Part shown: positions 35,520-46,890 of the stretch, piece by piece
Position numbering within the stretch: the stretch's first letter is position 1
Layout of the letters: each line of letters opens with the position of its first letter
Assembly: GCF_026230105.1 (NCBI RefSeq)
Contig: NC_079474.1
Location: forward strand, 32,936,294 to 33,000,293
DNA length: 64,000 bases
Direction of reading: 5' to 3'
DNA from: Diorhabda sublineata
Taxonomy: Eukaryota > Arthropoda > Insecta > Coleoptera > Chrysomelidae
Translations under genes and position numbers: made by a program
The notes under the pieces: model-generated
Databases searched by the model: none
The model's input: the letters and a program-made list of their open reading frames with translations, nothing else
Told to the model about the DNA's origin: nothing

Positions 35520-35975
35520 AATTCATTGTTTGTAAATATTCGTAAATCTCGGACGATATTTTCATTACCTAATTTTTCATCGATTTATCCATTGTTTCGG
35601 ATCTTCAATATTCTCAAATATTCTTAATCTTTCTCAGTCTTCTTATGTCATTTCCCAACATTCACTGCTATAAGTTACGATTGATCTTATTGTAGCCCTA
35701 TAGATTTTCAACTTCGTTCTTTTTGTTATCAGTTTGTTTTGCTGGAGCTTCAGGTTCGCAAAATCAGTTCTATCACCACTTTGTATTGTATTAAATCTTC
35801 AATTCTCCTACAATCTTCTATCTAGTTCTTCTTCTACTGCATCGTCTTCAGGCACTTTGTAATTTTTGATCTTCTGAATCGCTTCCCGAATCTCCTGTCT
35901 TGTTGATATATCGTCATTTTTATTATAGGTAAGTCTCCATGTTCTGCTTCCTTGATTACTTCGTCTGTGTGATGT
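35520..35975 (-). pseudogene. Non-LTR retrotransposon RT relic, internally deleted
   Basis: The minus strand reads REAIQKIKNYKVPEDD, the 'A...L...KAPG.D' start of an RT domain. After a deletion it reads KIYRATIRSIVTYSSECWEM, the '(I)YK..IRP..TYGSE.W' block. It converges with the relic at 35035-35370 on the opposite strand. Confidence 0.7.
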
Positions 35976-36944
35976 TTATCTGAAGCACACTGCATTAACA
36001 AATTGACAGCAACTTGTAAAATGACGTGTAAATGAATATAAGATTATTTTCAAATTAATTGAAATAAACACATAAACAAATGCACCACATAAGTGATATT
36101 AATAAACTGTTTTATATTACATAACTAAATCTCACCTATAAAACAAAGAAACGACGTTTAATATTTATTTCTTCAACTCTTTCTTAAATAAGCAATATTT
36201 CTTGACCTACATTAATTAACCTCTATTATCTAATTCTAGTCAATCAAAATTGACACTTGTGACAGTGACATTTGTGACATCTATGACAGATCTATCATAG
36301 ACATCATAACCCACAGATAAATAAAGTAAACCATATTAAAACTAAAGAAATACTATTTCTTTATATGAATTATTCATAATTTTTATTGTAATAACAACTA
36401 TGCTTTGTTTATTCTGTGATAAATTTTTTGAGAAATGAAACAAATTTATTGAAGTATATTTGTTGATAAATAAAACGTCAGTGAGTTCAGTACTAGTGTC
36501 TGCAGCTTGTATAAAGCTTCATATAAACGCATTTAGCTGCACACAAGGTATTATTAAGTTTTTTGCATGGTTTTTATTTGCTTATTTAAAGTTGGATTTA
36601 GTCATTACCTGCATGCATGCCGAATTAAGCTTTTCTTAATTCTCATTCTATTTTATATTATAAATAATTATTTTTCACTTATTTTCGGGCAATTTATCGT
36701 ACAGAAATCTAAGAAAGACAACAATTATTATATTTATCCATGTTAAGTACAAATTACGATAAACACTGGTTAACAAAAAACTTGTTACTCAAAGTTAACC
36801 TTAATTTTTAAGTTATAACTTGGATACTATACACTCCTCATCAAAATTAATGGATCATTTGGTCAAAACTTTTAACGAAAAAACTCTAGATTTCTTTTTT
36901 TGGTCTAATTTTAACCCAACCATTTGTTATTGATCGAAACGATC

Positions 36945-37430
36945 ATCATCCGAATGAAATGCAGCCAGAGAACCACGTCCAAAGACACAAAAATCAGCCG
37001 GGAAGGTTATGACTTTAGTATTTTGGAATGCGCATGGAATACTGTCCATCGACTATCTCCAAAAGGAAGAAATAGTCAATAGAGAATACAACATAGAGTT
37101 GCTGGATCGTTTGAATTTAAAAAAACCGTTGTTTCACCAAGACAATGCTTCGATTCACAGGTCGATAGCAACCAATTGCACTTCGAATTGCTTCCTCATC
37201 CACCGTATAGTCCAGATCTGGCCCCCCAGTGACTACTAGCTATTCTCTGATCTGAAAAAAAATGCTCAAATGAAGAAGCAATTGCTGAAATTGAAGCCTA
37301 TTTTGAAGCAAAAGACAAATAATTCTACAAGCACCGCATCAAGAAGTTAGAAAAGCTTTGGAATGCTTGTATTGGTCTCCTAACCGTGAAGGTGGCATTT
37401 GTGCTAAGATTTGAAAACTATTTATAAACC
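36945..37430 (+). pseudogene. mariner transposase relic (C-terminal half)
   Basis: The frame from about 36965 reads AREPRPKTQKSAGKVMTLVF then WNAHGILSIDYLQK, the conserved mariner centre. FHQDNASIHRS (second catalytic Asp) follows. A shifted frame then gives the remains of 'PYSPDLAPSDYYLFSDLKK' near 37195-37260. Stops follow. No TIRs were identified. Confidence 0.75.
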
Positions 37431-38148
37431 AACGCCTCTAAGGCTCGATCACGCCGTGGAATCATTAAGTAATTGTCCAGACGGCAACTTTCTGTTAGTA
37501 TGAGTTTTTTACATCATAATTAATGACTGGACCGTCAAGAAGGAAATGGTGATTAAAACTGTGATGCAGTGTCTTAATGAAGCCGAAGGTGACGCAATTA
37601 ATAGAGATGGGAACCTAGAACGTCAGTATTTGCATTCTCAACATGAAAGTGCCTCCGGAGTTTTAGAAAACCATGAAAAGGACACTGCTAGTGGAAACAG
37701 GACCTCTAAATATTTGGAAAAGAAAGACAATTGTCAAAATGCATATGGACTGGGACAGTTGGCGACAATAGTCCACCTTTCCGTCGGATACAGCCAGAAA
37801 ACAAAAAATACCAAGCCAGGTCTGTGGTTGTTTGATGCAAATGAAGATCAAATTGAGTGATTTCAAATGCTAAGACATCTACCCCAAGGTATTCGGTAGC
37901 ATTATCAACAAAACATAAGCAATGATTTGATACGTAGAAGATTTACTGGACCTCTGTTTAATTTAGCACTTTGAAGAGCTACTTATTTGTCTTAAAGATC
38001 ATTTGAACCTTGGAAGATCGTAAGTGATTGAGTCCAATGTTCTGTTTGGATCAAAGAATCCGGATGAGATGACCCACAGGTCGTCTTAATAAGATGTTAT
38101 GTTATTTATTTGGGTTTTTGATTTCTCTACAGAGTATGTTTTTAATGG

Positions 38149-38166
38149 TGTGTGTGTGTGTGTGTA
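38149..38166. repeat. (GT)n microsatellite
   Basis: About nine GT units. Confidence 0.9.
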
Positions 38167-39109
38167 TAGTCCACAGTATTGTATATATAAATAATTGTTG
38201 AGGTTAGAACTGTTGATAAGATTATAGAGAAACTATAAAAAACCTACTATACCGTCTAGTGCTCAAAAATAGAAACCTTTGGTACAGTAACATAAAAATA
38301 TTATTAGTATTGAAAATTTATCAACTTTCTTTAAGTTGTTGTCTTAATAGATTTTGTGTGCGTGTTCGAAGCCTCAGATTTTTTTATGTTTTCGACTAAT
38401 TTTTTGTTAATTGCATGTGTGTAGGGATAGGAAAGAATCCGAATAAGAGGGCTTAGGAATCCCTGACCGAAATCCACCATTAGAGATACATATACACGTG
38501 TCCAGTGCAATAGGAGACAAACAAATTATCGGAGATTTTTTATAAAACTCTTTCATCCAGATGTGTGTTTATCGTTTTGAATTAAGTCAACGAAACTGTG
38601 GATATGCAACAATTTATCAAATTTAATTTAAAATATCATTTACACACTTTGTTTTGACTTTTTCGGAATGTATGAAAAAAATTAGTTATACCGATATAAC
38701 TAAGGGCATCTTCTGACACAAAAAACAAAGTTAAAAACTAGTTTTTACGAAAAAAATTATTGATTGGGAGTCCAAGCTGCTGTTCCTTGGACACTTTTAT
38801 AAAATACGTTATAAATTCCATTTAAATCAGCCCACGCCACTCTGGATTTAGATAAATTAAGTGAAATTAGATCTGGTACAGACAAAAAAAATTAATTTGT
38901 CTTATTTTTCGGGAATAAAAGACAAAATTGAATGAAATATTCGGTTGGTAACAAACTGAAAAAAAAAATAAACATCATCCAGATCGAAGTCTTTATTTGC
39001 ATCATAATCATCAAACACTTCATATTGATCACTTTTTTTCTCTTTGGGTTTTTCTTAAGAGCAAATAGACTTAAACCTAAAGTTAATGCGACTTATATCG
39101 ATACAGTAT

Positions 39110-39632
39110 TGTCAATATCACCAACAGCCAATCAATGTCTTCATTGAAAGGAGTTGGTAAATCTCTTGGTCCAAAAGTTCTTCTTCTCCATAAACTTTAC
39201 TTTTCAAGAACACCAATACAAAAAAAAAATCAAATGGTGTGAGGTCGGGTGAACGGGAATGCCAAGAAATCCTTCCGATTCGGGAAAATCCCATTAACAA
39301 TATTAATGCTCACACTGTATTCCTGAACCACTCGAATTTTGTAAGGGTGATGGTGCGAATCTGACCTCAAAATCTGTCGGAAATTCCAAGAGCGGGATTC
39401 TTAGTACAGTGTTCAACATTCTCAGGAGTTCGAAAAGATCTCGTTTGTCACCCGCAAATTTATTGAATTTACACTAGGCGCTGGTTGATTAACTTCAAAA
39501 TGAGTACGAAAACGACGCTGGGCTTTCACAACAAACTTTCAGTGTTTTTGTGACCACTATTTCAGGGCAACTGAAATGCTTTCTACGTATCCACAACGAT
39601 TTCAAAAATGTAGAATTAACTGCCGCACCTTG
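39110..39632 (-). pseudogene. Decayed, internally deleted relative of the 57.5-kb DD41D transposon
   Basis: The minus strand first shows TPENVEH and ALGISDRF then KFEWF, corresponding to the helix-turn-helix N-terminal part of the intact element. It then jumps to ISWHSRSPDLTPFDFF and LKSKVYGEE, its C-terminal DDE block. The outer end reads TGCCGCACCTTG-TA at 39621-39634, nearly the same as the TIR of the intact element (GCCGCACCCTG-TA). The other TIR was not found. It is non-functional. Confidence 0.65.
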
Positions 39633-39724
39633 TATATAATAAGCATTTAGAGAGAAGAGACAAAGCTGCTAGGTGAAAAATTCTCATTCTCGTGATTACA
39701 TTTGTATATTTGCAGTTTCGTGTA

Positions 39725-40492
39725 CTAATGGTCCAAGGGCATAAAACAGCATCGATTTAGTACACGATATTTAAGTTCGTAAACCGCTAGATAAAAGTTA
39801 GTTTTCCACCAAACGGTTTTTCTCGCTATTCGTTCTGGCCGCAAATGAAAATGGCAAGCTGTTTTCCAGGCCTCAACTAACAACGGCGAAATAGTGCCAG
39901 AAATGTAACAAGTCGGAACACCTTCGGAAAAACTCCAACAATCTCGACGTAGATATCAAATCAAAAGTATTCGAAAGCTTTTTTTCATGTCTATTGCTAC
40001 CCCAATTAAAGAAAAATCGCCTTTCATTTTTGTACATCGCGCCCGATTCCTAGCCGCGTCCTCAGGCTCTTAGGCCGATTTTTTTCCTATGAATTTTCCG
40101 AACTTTTAATCGCTTCTGTCGAGGGTTTTCCGACCAATCCGATTTCTGGCACTACTGCTCTTAATTAAGGTCCCCAAAAAATATGAAAAAAGTTTTACGC
40201 GTATACCATTTTTTCGGTATGGAATTTCCGGAACTTTGAGTCGCTTCTGGCGGGGGTTTTCCAAACAGATACAGTTCTGGTACTATTGCACCGGGCTAAG
40301 TAGTATGTAAAAACTTTTAATGCGTGTACCTTATTAGTTTTTCCGGCATATTTCTCGTCGTGGAAAACATGCTGCCATTTTCATTTGCTGTCAAAACGAA
40401 TAGCCAGAAATACCGTTTGGCGAAGAAGTAACTTTTATCTAGCGATTTACGAACTTGAACGTCGTGTACCAAATTGATGCTGTTTTATGTAG
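39725..40492. repeat. Foldback element with internal direct repeats
   Basis: Arms at 39735-39890 and 40355-40490 are reverse complements. ATAAAACAGCATCGATTTAG pairs with the complement of AAATTGATGCTGTTTTAT, and TCGCTATTCGTTCTGGCC with the complement of AAAACGAATAGCCAGAAA. Inside, two direct ~125-bp repeats (each with GAATTTTCCGAAC/GGAATTTCCGGAAC, TCGCTTCTGGCGGGGGTTTT and TTCTGGCAC/TACTA) lie at about 40085-40205 and 40210-40330. A partial inverted copy is near 39885-39935. Confidence 0.85.
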
Positions 40493-41489
40493 TCTAAAAT
40501 GAATTTATTAGGAAAAAAAAAGACATAACACATTGCCAAAGAGATTTGTATTTTTAATAAAATCGAATATATTGTGGTATTATGATGTCATTTTAGCATT
40601 TATCTTTTTTTGCTTATTTGTTTTACCTGATAATTGACATCAGGGCTTTTTGCTGATTTTATATAAATATGTATATTATAGCTTACTTGTACATTTTTAT
40701 TTTAAATATAATATAAAGTTTACCGAGTTTTTTATTAATCGGCACACAGGAAAAATTATAAATATCTAAATAAAATATATTTTCTTAAATTATTACCGCA
40801 CTCTGCAGAGTGTCGTAATAGCGGACTGAACTCACTTTTGAGTTCTGTGGGTGACATGACAGTAAAGCGACGTACATGTCAATTCAACCATTTTGTTGAC
40901 GTATAATTAATCATTTTTATAAAATTAGAAATTATTATTAATTACCTTCGATTAGGAATGTATGTTTAATGAACATAGGAGTTTAAAGACTTTTTAATAG
41001 CAAAAATATATTTCTTCTATTACAGAAACTCAGTTGTGTTCTGATTATTAGTGTCATACCTCCTAATTACCCAATCTACGTTATAAAAATAGTACATTAC
41101 GCTATTAGGAGTAAAAGGCTATCATTATTGTTGAGATTCTTTCACTGCCGAGGCTATGCAAACTTGGCGAAACATCTTCTGCCCAGAATGATATATACTA
41201 TTTTTTCTTTAAGCATAGAAATATTACATTGAAATTCTTCCTCTTGAGACATTTTACAATACACTTTACAAACCTGACAAACATCAAATTAAACGACATT
41301 ACTTGGCTCCAACGCCCATAATAAGATGTTGCTATCGTTTCTCATTATTTTGTTACTGGTACAATAATGAGGCGTTCATTATTTTACTAGTAAAATAATA
41401 TAGATATTATATGCTTGAATAAAAAACATTTTTTCTTCAATATGACTGACTTTGTCCTGTTTGATTCCTAATATTTAGTATTTTTCTTG

Positions 41490-41750
41490 AGTTGCTGAAC
41501 CTCATCCCATTTTCTAGCATTCTTTTGACATGATCTCTGCAACCTCTTATACGTTTCACCTAATCCTGGGTTCTTAGTTCACCTCCCATATCCTAACTTC
41601 TCATTCTATCTCAGAGGCTCAATCCCTTTATTGTTCTCAACGTTTTAATCTCATCATTCTTTGAGTTATTGATGTTTCAGTTCTTGTTTCCATTGTATAC
41701 TGAAGAATAGATCTTAAGTATGTTTTGTAGACTCCCATTTAATGACTGTC
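41490..41750 (-). pseudogene. Non-LTR retrotransposon C-terminal relic
   Basis: The minus strand reads GVYKTYLRSILQYTMETRTE then TSITQRMMRLKTLRTIKGLS and LRDRMRS. This matches the '(I)YKTYIRPILTYGAETRTET..T......E.K.LR.I.G.TLRDR.RS' end of insect endonuclease-RT proteins. A frameshifted 'CRDHVKRM' follows. Stops and indels make it inactive. Confidence 0.75.
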
Positions 41751-42179
41751 TGCCGTATCTCAGAAATGGATTAAATTAACAATTATAATAAATTGTAACA
41801 AAAGAAAGCCCAATAATTTCAAATTAGAGGGCGTATTTGCAAATGTAGAATTGAAAAAGCAATTTTGTTTTAATTTACCCAATTAAGTGGTACTTTTTAT
41901 ATGGTAATCGAATTCTTCAACAAATTCAATTCAAATACTCCTTCTGAATATAATTTCCACATGTTTCCCAGGGCAATTTTTGTTTTAATTGTTTTTTTTC
42001 CTGAAGCTGCGATATTACCGACGATCATTCTTAGTTGGTACTTTCATATTGTTTTTCTATATTACTTCTCTCGCATATAATCTATTTATCGTTCATCTAA
42101 AATTTCCTCCTGAAGGTGCTAAAGCGAAAGGTCTCAAAATTCTTAACATTTTCTCCTCTCCACCAACCTTTCAATCAAT

Positions 42180-42570
42180 TTGAGGAATTGGTGTTACCTT
42201 CAAAAAGCATTAGAATCCCTCAGGAAAAGCTTTGGGTGAAGATAATAAGTTTAAATTGAGATAAAATCACTTTATTCGGCAGAAATGATTAAGACACTAT
42301 TAGTGTAATAAAATGTACATTACTTGCAAGCTTGAACACCATAAGTCAGGGTTTTTGAAGACAGATTTAAAAAAAATATGTTGAAATTCAGCATTTACTC
42401 CCAAACTTTTGCACCTTTTATAGTAATTACCATTTTTGGTTCCATACAACTACTACTTTCATTTATAAAGATTGAATCTTCACTTTTGAAGATGTCATAA
42501 TTCAGTATGTCTATATTTGAATTGTTGGAAATAAGGTGAGTAATTAAAATATATATTTGTCTAAATGTAT
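42180..42570. other. Intergenic; downstream region of ATP23
   Basis: No gene was recognised. A minus-strand AATAAA (complement of 42572-42577) lies 56 bp after the ATP23 stop. Confidence 0.5.
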
Positions 42571-42571
42571 T

Positions 42572-42577
42572 TTTATT
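42572..42577 (-). terminator. Probable polyadenylation signal of ATP23
   Basis: AATAAA on the minus strand, within GAAATAAAAATAC, shortly after the stop at 42633. Confidence 0.55.
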
Positions 42578-42632
42578 TCAACTAACAATAACAAAAATCA
42601 TCTGTTGGTATCAGAATGATCACAGTTCAAAT

Positions 42633-43468
42633 TCATAAATTATAACCATAGTAATATCCTTCCTCATAAGCTTTTTGCATGTCCATAGAATTTCTTCGAA
42701 TTCTTCTACCTATGGGTTCTAAATCTGAATAACATTTTGAAAAAACTTTGTCAATAGCTATCATCGCTTCCTCTTTTGAAACATTTCTTGCGCTCAAAAC
42801 CGAACTCAGAGCTTTGTTCTTCACGCAGTTCTGATGTGCTTCTTTAACATAAAATAGAGATGCATCTCCAGCAAAAAAAGCTGACATAAAACTACAATGA
42901 GCTAGATTTGCTGCTCTTATTTCGGTACAAGCTAAATGTTCGAGATTTTTGAAATCCAAATCGTTTTTACAATAATCAAACATATGTATCATTTCGTGGG
43001 TTAATACTGCTTGTACAATACCCTCTTTTCTAGCAGTATTTTGACATATAATTACCTAAGAGTTAGAACTAATTATAAGATAAAAAATATTAATTACTTG
43101 AAGTAAATTACCTGATTCATAATAGGGTCATAACCCCCGCTAACGGTAGGAGCACATTCTTCACATGAAATATGCCTCCTAATATCTATACCACATCCAG
43201 AGGCTTTTAAAGCACCCATCATTAATTTCACTATAGGGCTATCTTTAATACACTTATAAACATTTCTTTCACACTTAATTTTTTCTAAATTCTCTTTGCC
43301 TTTGCCTTTCATGTAGTCTGTGAAACTTGGCGCTGTTTCACTTCGTGATTTTCTACTTGGATACAGGTCATAGCCCCATTGGCTGGCATCAGACGGCAAG
43401 GAAGTTGTTTGTTTTTGTTGATTATCATTTTTTTCTGACTCTTTATCAAAATTTCCTATTAAAGTCAT
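42633..43468 (-). CDS. ATP23: ATP23 mitochondrial inner membrane metalloprotease (two exons)
   Basis: Exon 1 is 43468-43112 and exon 2 is 43055-42633, separated by a 56-bp GT-AG intron; together 259 aa plus stop. The start is the ATG at 43468, the first in frame. The protein carries the zinc protease motif HEMIH at residues 139-143 in the context TARKEGIVQAVLTHEMIHMF. The family-typical HISCEECAPTVSGGYDP precedes it (about 99-115), and EHLACTEIRAANL follows. Several spaced cysteines in the C-terminal half fit the disulfide-containing fold known for Atp23, which acts in the intermembrane space; yeast Atp23 processes the Atp6 precursor and helps ATP synthase assembly. The Lys/Ser-rich N-terminus (about 45 aa) is not conserved as far as I can tell. 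Length is close to the usual 230-270 aa. No frame damage was seen. Confidence 0.93.
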
Positions 43469-43539
43469 TTTACATATTTAATTTTAAAAATTTAGGTTAT
43501 ATGCTTCTTGACTTTAAACTTGCATTCTTCTTTTTTTAA

Positions 43540-45640
43540 TATGTCAAATCTTATCACAGAACTATTAACTGAAAGATCTGAAAACGTTATTTGAATTTGG
43601 TAATTTGACAGGACTTATATTAGATAATTTAAAAAATTATGTAGTATAAGAAATAAAACTCGGTCTTGATATTTCAAACATTTTTATTTTTTAATCGAAT
43701 GTGTCAAATACAGTGATATATTATTAAGTTTTACAGCCACATATATACTTAAATTAGTAAGTAAAAAATATAAAAACAGGTATTTATACCACCAAGAAGA
43801 TTCAAATAAAACATATGTTAAAAGTTTCAATAACTCACACTTTATATTTTTCCCAGTATTACTACAAGTATCCTACAACAAACATCTATACATTTCTTAA
43901 GTTTACCAAAATTTTAATGGAGATTTTATTGTTCAGTACATTAAATATTATTTCGATGTTATTTTTAGTCCTTGCCATAGAAAGTATTATAGATTTTTTA
44001 AATCTTAAACGTAAGTTTAATATGGAGTACTTACTTTTTGATTTTGAAATCATTTAGTTATGTCAAATCGATTTTTAATTCTAAAATAATTATAATAATT
44101 TTTCGTATACTTTTGTCAATAACCTGTTTAACAAGGTTTGTGCAGTTTGATCTAAACTCCCAAAGTCTATTCATTTTAAAGATAGACATAACGTAAATAA
44201 AAGTTCGGCCGTGCTATGCCATCTGTACGTGATCGGCAAAACGAAATTATTGAACAGGACCGCACATTACAATAATATATAAGTTTTTTAAACTGGTATA
44301 ATATCAAAGTTGTAGTATTTACAAATAGTAAAAACTATTTTTATCATCAAGTAATTTGATATATAATATTTTCAGACGCATAACAACTTTTAAAGATAAC
44401 ACAAGGTACTAACGTTAATATGTAAAAACATATTTTTATTAATTATTAAAGTAAATTACCTGCAAGGTTTTTGAAAGTACAAATCTTTTAGAATATTATA
44501 CAAAGTTAACATTGGAACAATCTGTAAATAAAATCATTATAAACTTCTTTGAGAACGGACCTGATATTATAAATCCATTGAATGATAAATTAGTTTTCCC
44601 TGTTTATTCAATAAAGTTTATAATTAGTAAGCGTTGCCGATTTCAATATACTTCAGAAGCAGTAGTTGTACAGCTTCGGAAACTTTATTTATAACCTATA
44701 ATTGTAAGAATTCTTTATTGGTAAAATTTCCGGTAATCAGTACTCTAAATGTCTCCATTAAATTTATATTTTTTCTTAAATATCGATATTACATGATAAA
44801 GAGAGAATTGGGTGACCTTATAATAGGATAATGAGGAATAAAAACTTACTACATGAATGAGAGATGTCAATGGCAGTTAGGGACCTTAGGCCTTTTACCA
44901 AAGGGTTCTACTATTTATTCAATTATTGTTTTACATACAAAGGTTATGGAATTTATATTAATAAGGTTGTTCCGTTCCAGCGTTAAAAGGTAATACAAAA
45001 CTTATTATATAAAATCACAAATAAAATTGTGGCCTCTATTAAATTCGCTTGTACAGCTTTAATTTCCCTATCATAAAAATCGTTGCTATTGACTTATTCT
45101 AATTTTTCATAACGAATGGGAAAGTAGAAGATGATAAAATTCTATCAGTTTCACAGTACCAGTGTTCATAGAAATTTATCTAGAGCAATTTTAGGTCAAT
45201 GAAATCTTTTCTTCTTTTTTATAGTGCATTGTACCTATGTATTTATGTTTATATAGGATCACGTGGATATTTTTAATATAATAGTGTACAATAAAACTCA
45301 ATCAGTTTTCATAGAAATTGATCTAAAGGTACTTAATAAATACATATTCTTTTTTCTTATGGCTTAGTATGTATTTATTTATTCACAAGATCTCTTGAAA
45401 TGTTTCTCAAATAACAGCAGAGTGATAGTATTTCTTTATTAAATGTTGAAAGTCGTGCAGGTATTTAATAGTCAATTTTTCAACTCTCATGGTGCTTATC
45501 CTTATTAAAACTTGTGTTTATGGGGTGAATATGGGCAACAGAACACATCAATTTTATTCTAATCGAATTTTTATGGGTAGTTTGGTGACGAACTGTTTTT
45601 TAACAATTATTGCTTCGAAAGACATTTCGTATCCAAATTT
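43540..45640. other. Intergenic, AT-rich, no gene
   Basis: Short ORFs (43815-44057, 44512-44694, 45489-45704) show no family motif, signal or codon bias. No repeats were noticed apart from simple AT tracts. Confidence 0.5.
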
Positions 45641-45659
45641 TTTGTCTCCAAGGATCTTA

Positions 45660-46460
45660 ATGAATCACTTGTTGTTTCTTCTCCAATCAAGAAAGAACTT
45701 CTGAGGAATTTTTAAAAATGGCAAAAGGTAGAAGACACCACTGGAACAAAACGAGACTGGGATCCTCATCATTTAACTGTTGTTCGCCTCCAAGGAAGAA
45801 ATTTATAGTAAAAATAATGGAGACGGGATAAAAAACGAGGAAAACGGCAAAATATAGAATATACTGGAAAAAAAGGCAAAAATAAGATTGGGATCTTTAT
45901 CAGTTACCTGTTGATCATCTACAAGTAAGAAATGTATGGTGAAAATAAAGAAGCTAATGACAAAATGATAGAAATATTGAAGATACTACAAGAAATGTGT
46001 TCAAAAGTTACTGGGATCTCATCAGTCTCCTGTAGTTCGTCTCAGGAGCGAATGTATAGTAGAAATAAAGGAACTAGGAATAAAACGCGAAAGATCTTCA
46101 GAGAAATTTGGGAAAAAGAAGATACTGGAAGAATTAGGTACAAAAGGGACTGAGATCCTCATCAGTAGCCTATTGTTCGCCTCCAAGTAAAATAAATATA
46201 GTAACAATAAAAGAACTTGACTCAAAACAAGGAAAAACCTCAGAGGAATTGATAAAGATGGTAAAAGATATTGGAAGAGACGTATTCGATAAGGACTGTG
46301 ATCCACATATGTCACCTGTTATTCATATAGAAAACAATGTATAGTAAAAATACAGAAAACGGAGACAAAACTAGAAACAACTTCAAATAAATTAAGAAAT
46401 ATGATAGAATAAACTGGAAAAAATAATTTCAAAAGGAACTAGAACCTCATCACACCCCTG
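45660..46460. repeat. Six diverged tandem repeats of ~120-150 bp
   Basis: A unit with GGGATCCTCATCAGT, CCTGTTGTTCGCCTCCAAG and TATAGTA(AA)AATAA recurs near 45758, 45890, 46012, 46150, 46299 and 46440. The + strand is purine-rich throughout. Short ORFs in it come from the repeat. Confidence 0.8.
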
Positions 46461-46703
46461 GAAATGTAAAAGGAAAAGAAAAGAAGGAGATTCATAGATT
46501 TTGAATAAACAAAGTGCTTAAAATGGTGAACAAGTATTATGGATAATGTATTTTACAATTTTGCTAATGTTTCATATGGTAATGCCGTTTCTAACAACCT
46601 TATTCGTACATCGTTAAAAATTCCATTTAACTCTAATCACAATATTTCTATTAGAAGGTATAATTAATAAAAAAAATATTTATATTTTGATTTTGTCATA
46701 ACC

Positions 46704-46709
46704 TTTATT
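46704..46709 (-). terminator. Probable polyadenylation signal of the miple gene
   Basis: AATAAA on the minus strand about 185 bp after the inferred stop at 46891. Confidence 0.4.
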
Positions 46710-46890
46710 TGTAAAATTTTAATAAATATACATATATTGTTGATATATGTATATGAACATATTGATTACCATGAGATTCCTACAGAAAATTATTGTAATG
46801 AATCTATGATTGATAATATTGCGTGAAGATTTGATGAATCGCTAAATGAAGTAATATTTAAACTTATTTATCCTAATTTTCTAATATTCT

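Noticed and set aside
37546..37860. Plus-strand 104-codon ORF
   Set aside because: Polar, no recognisable domain, in transposon-rich sequence next to a mariner relic; a minus-strand ORF overlaps. I could not support a gene.
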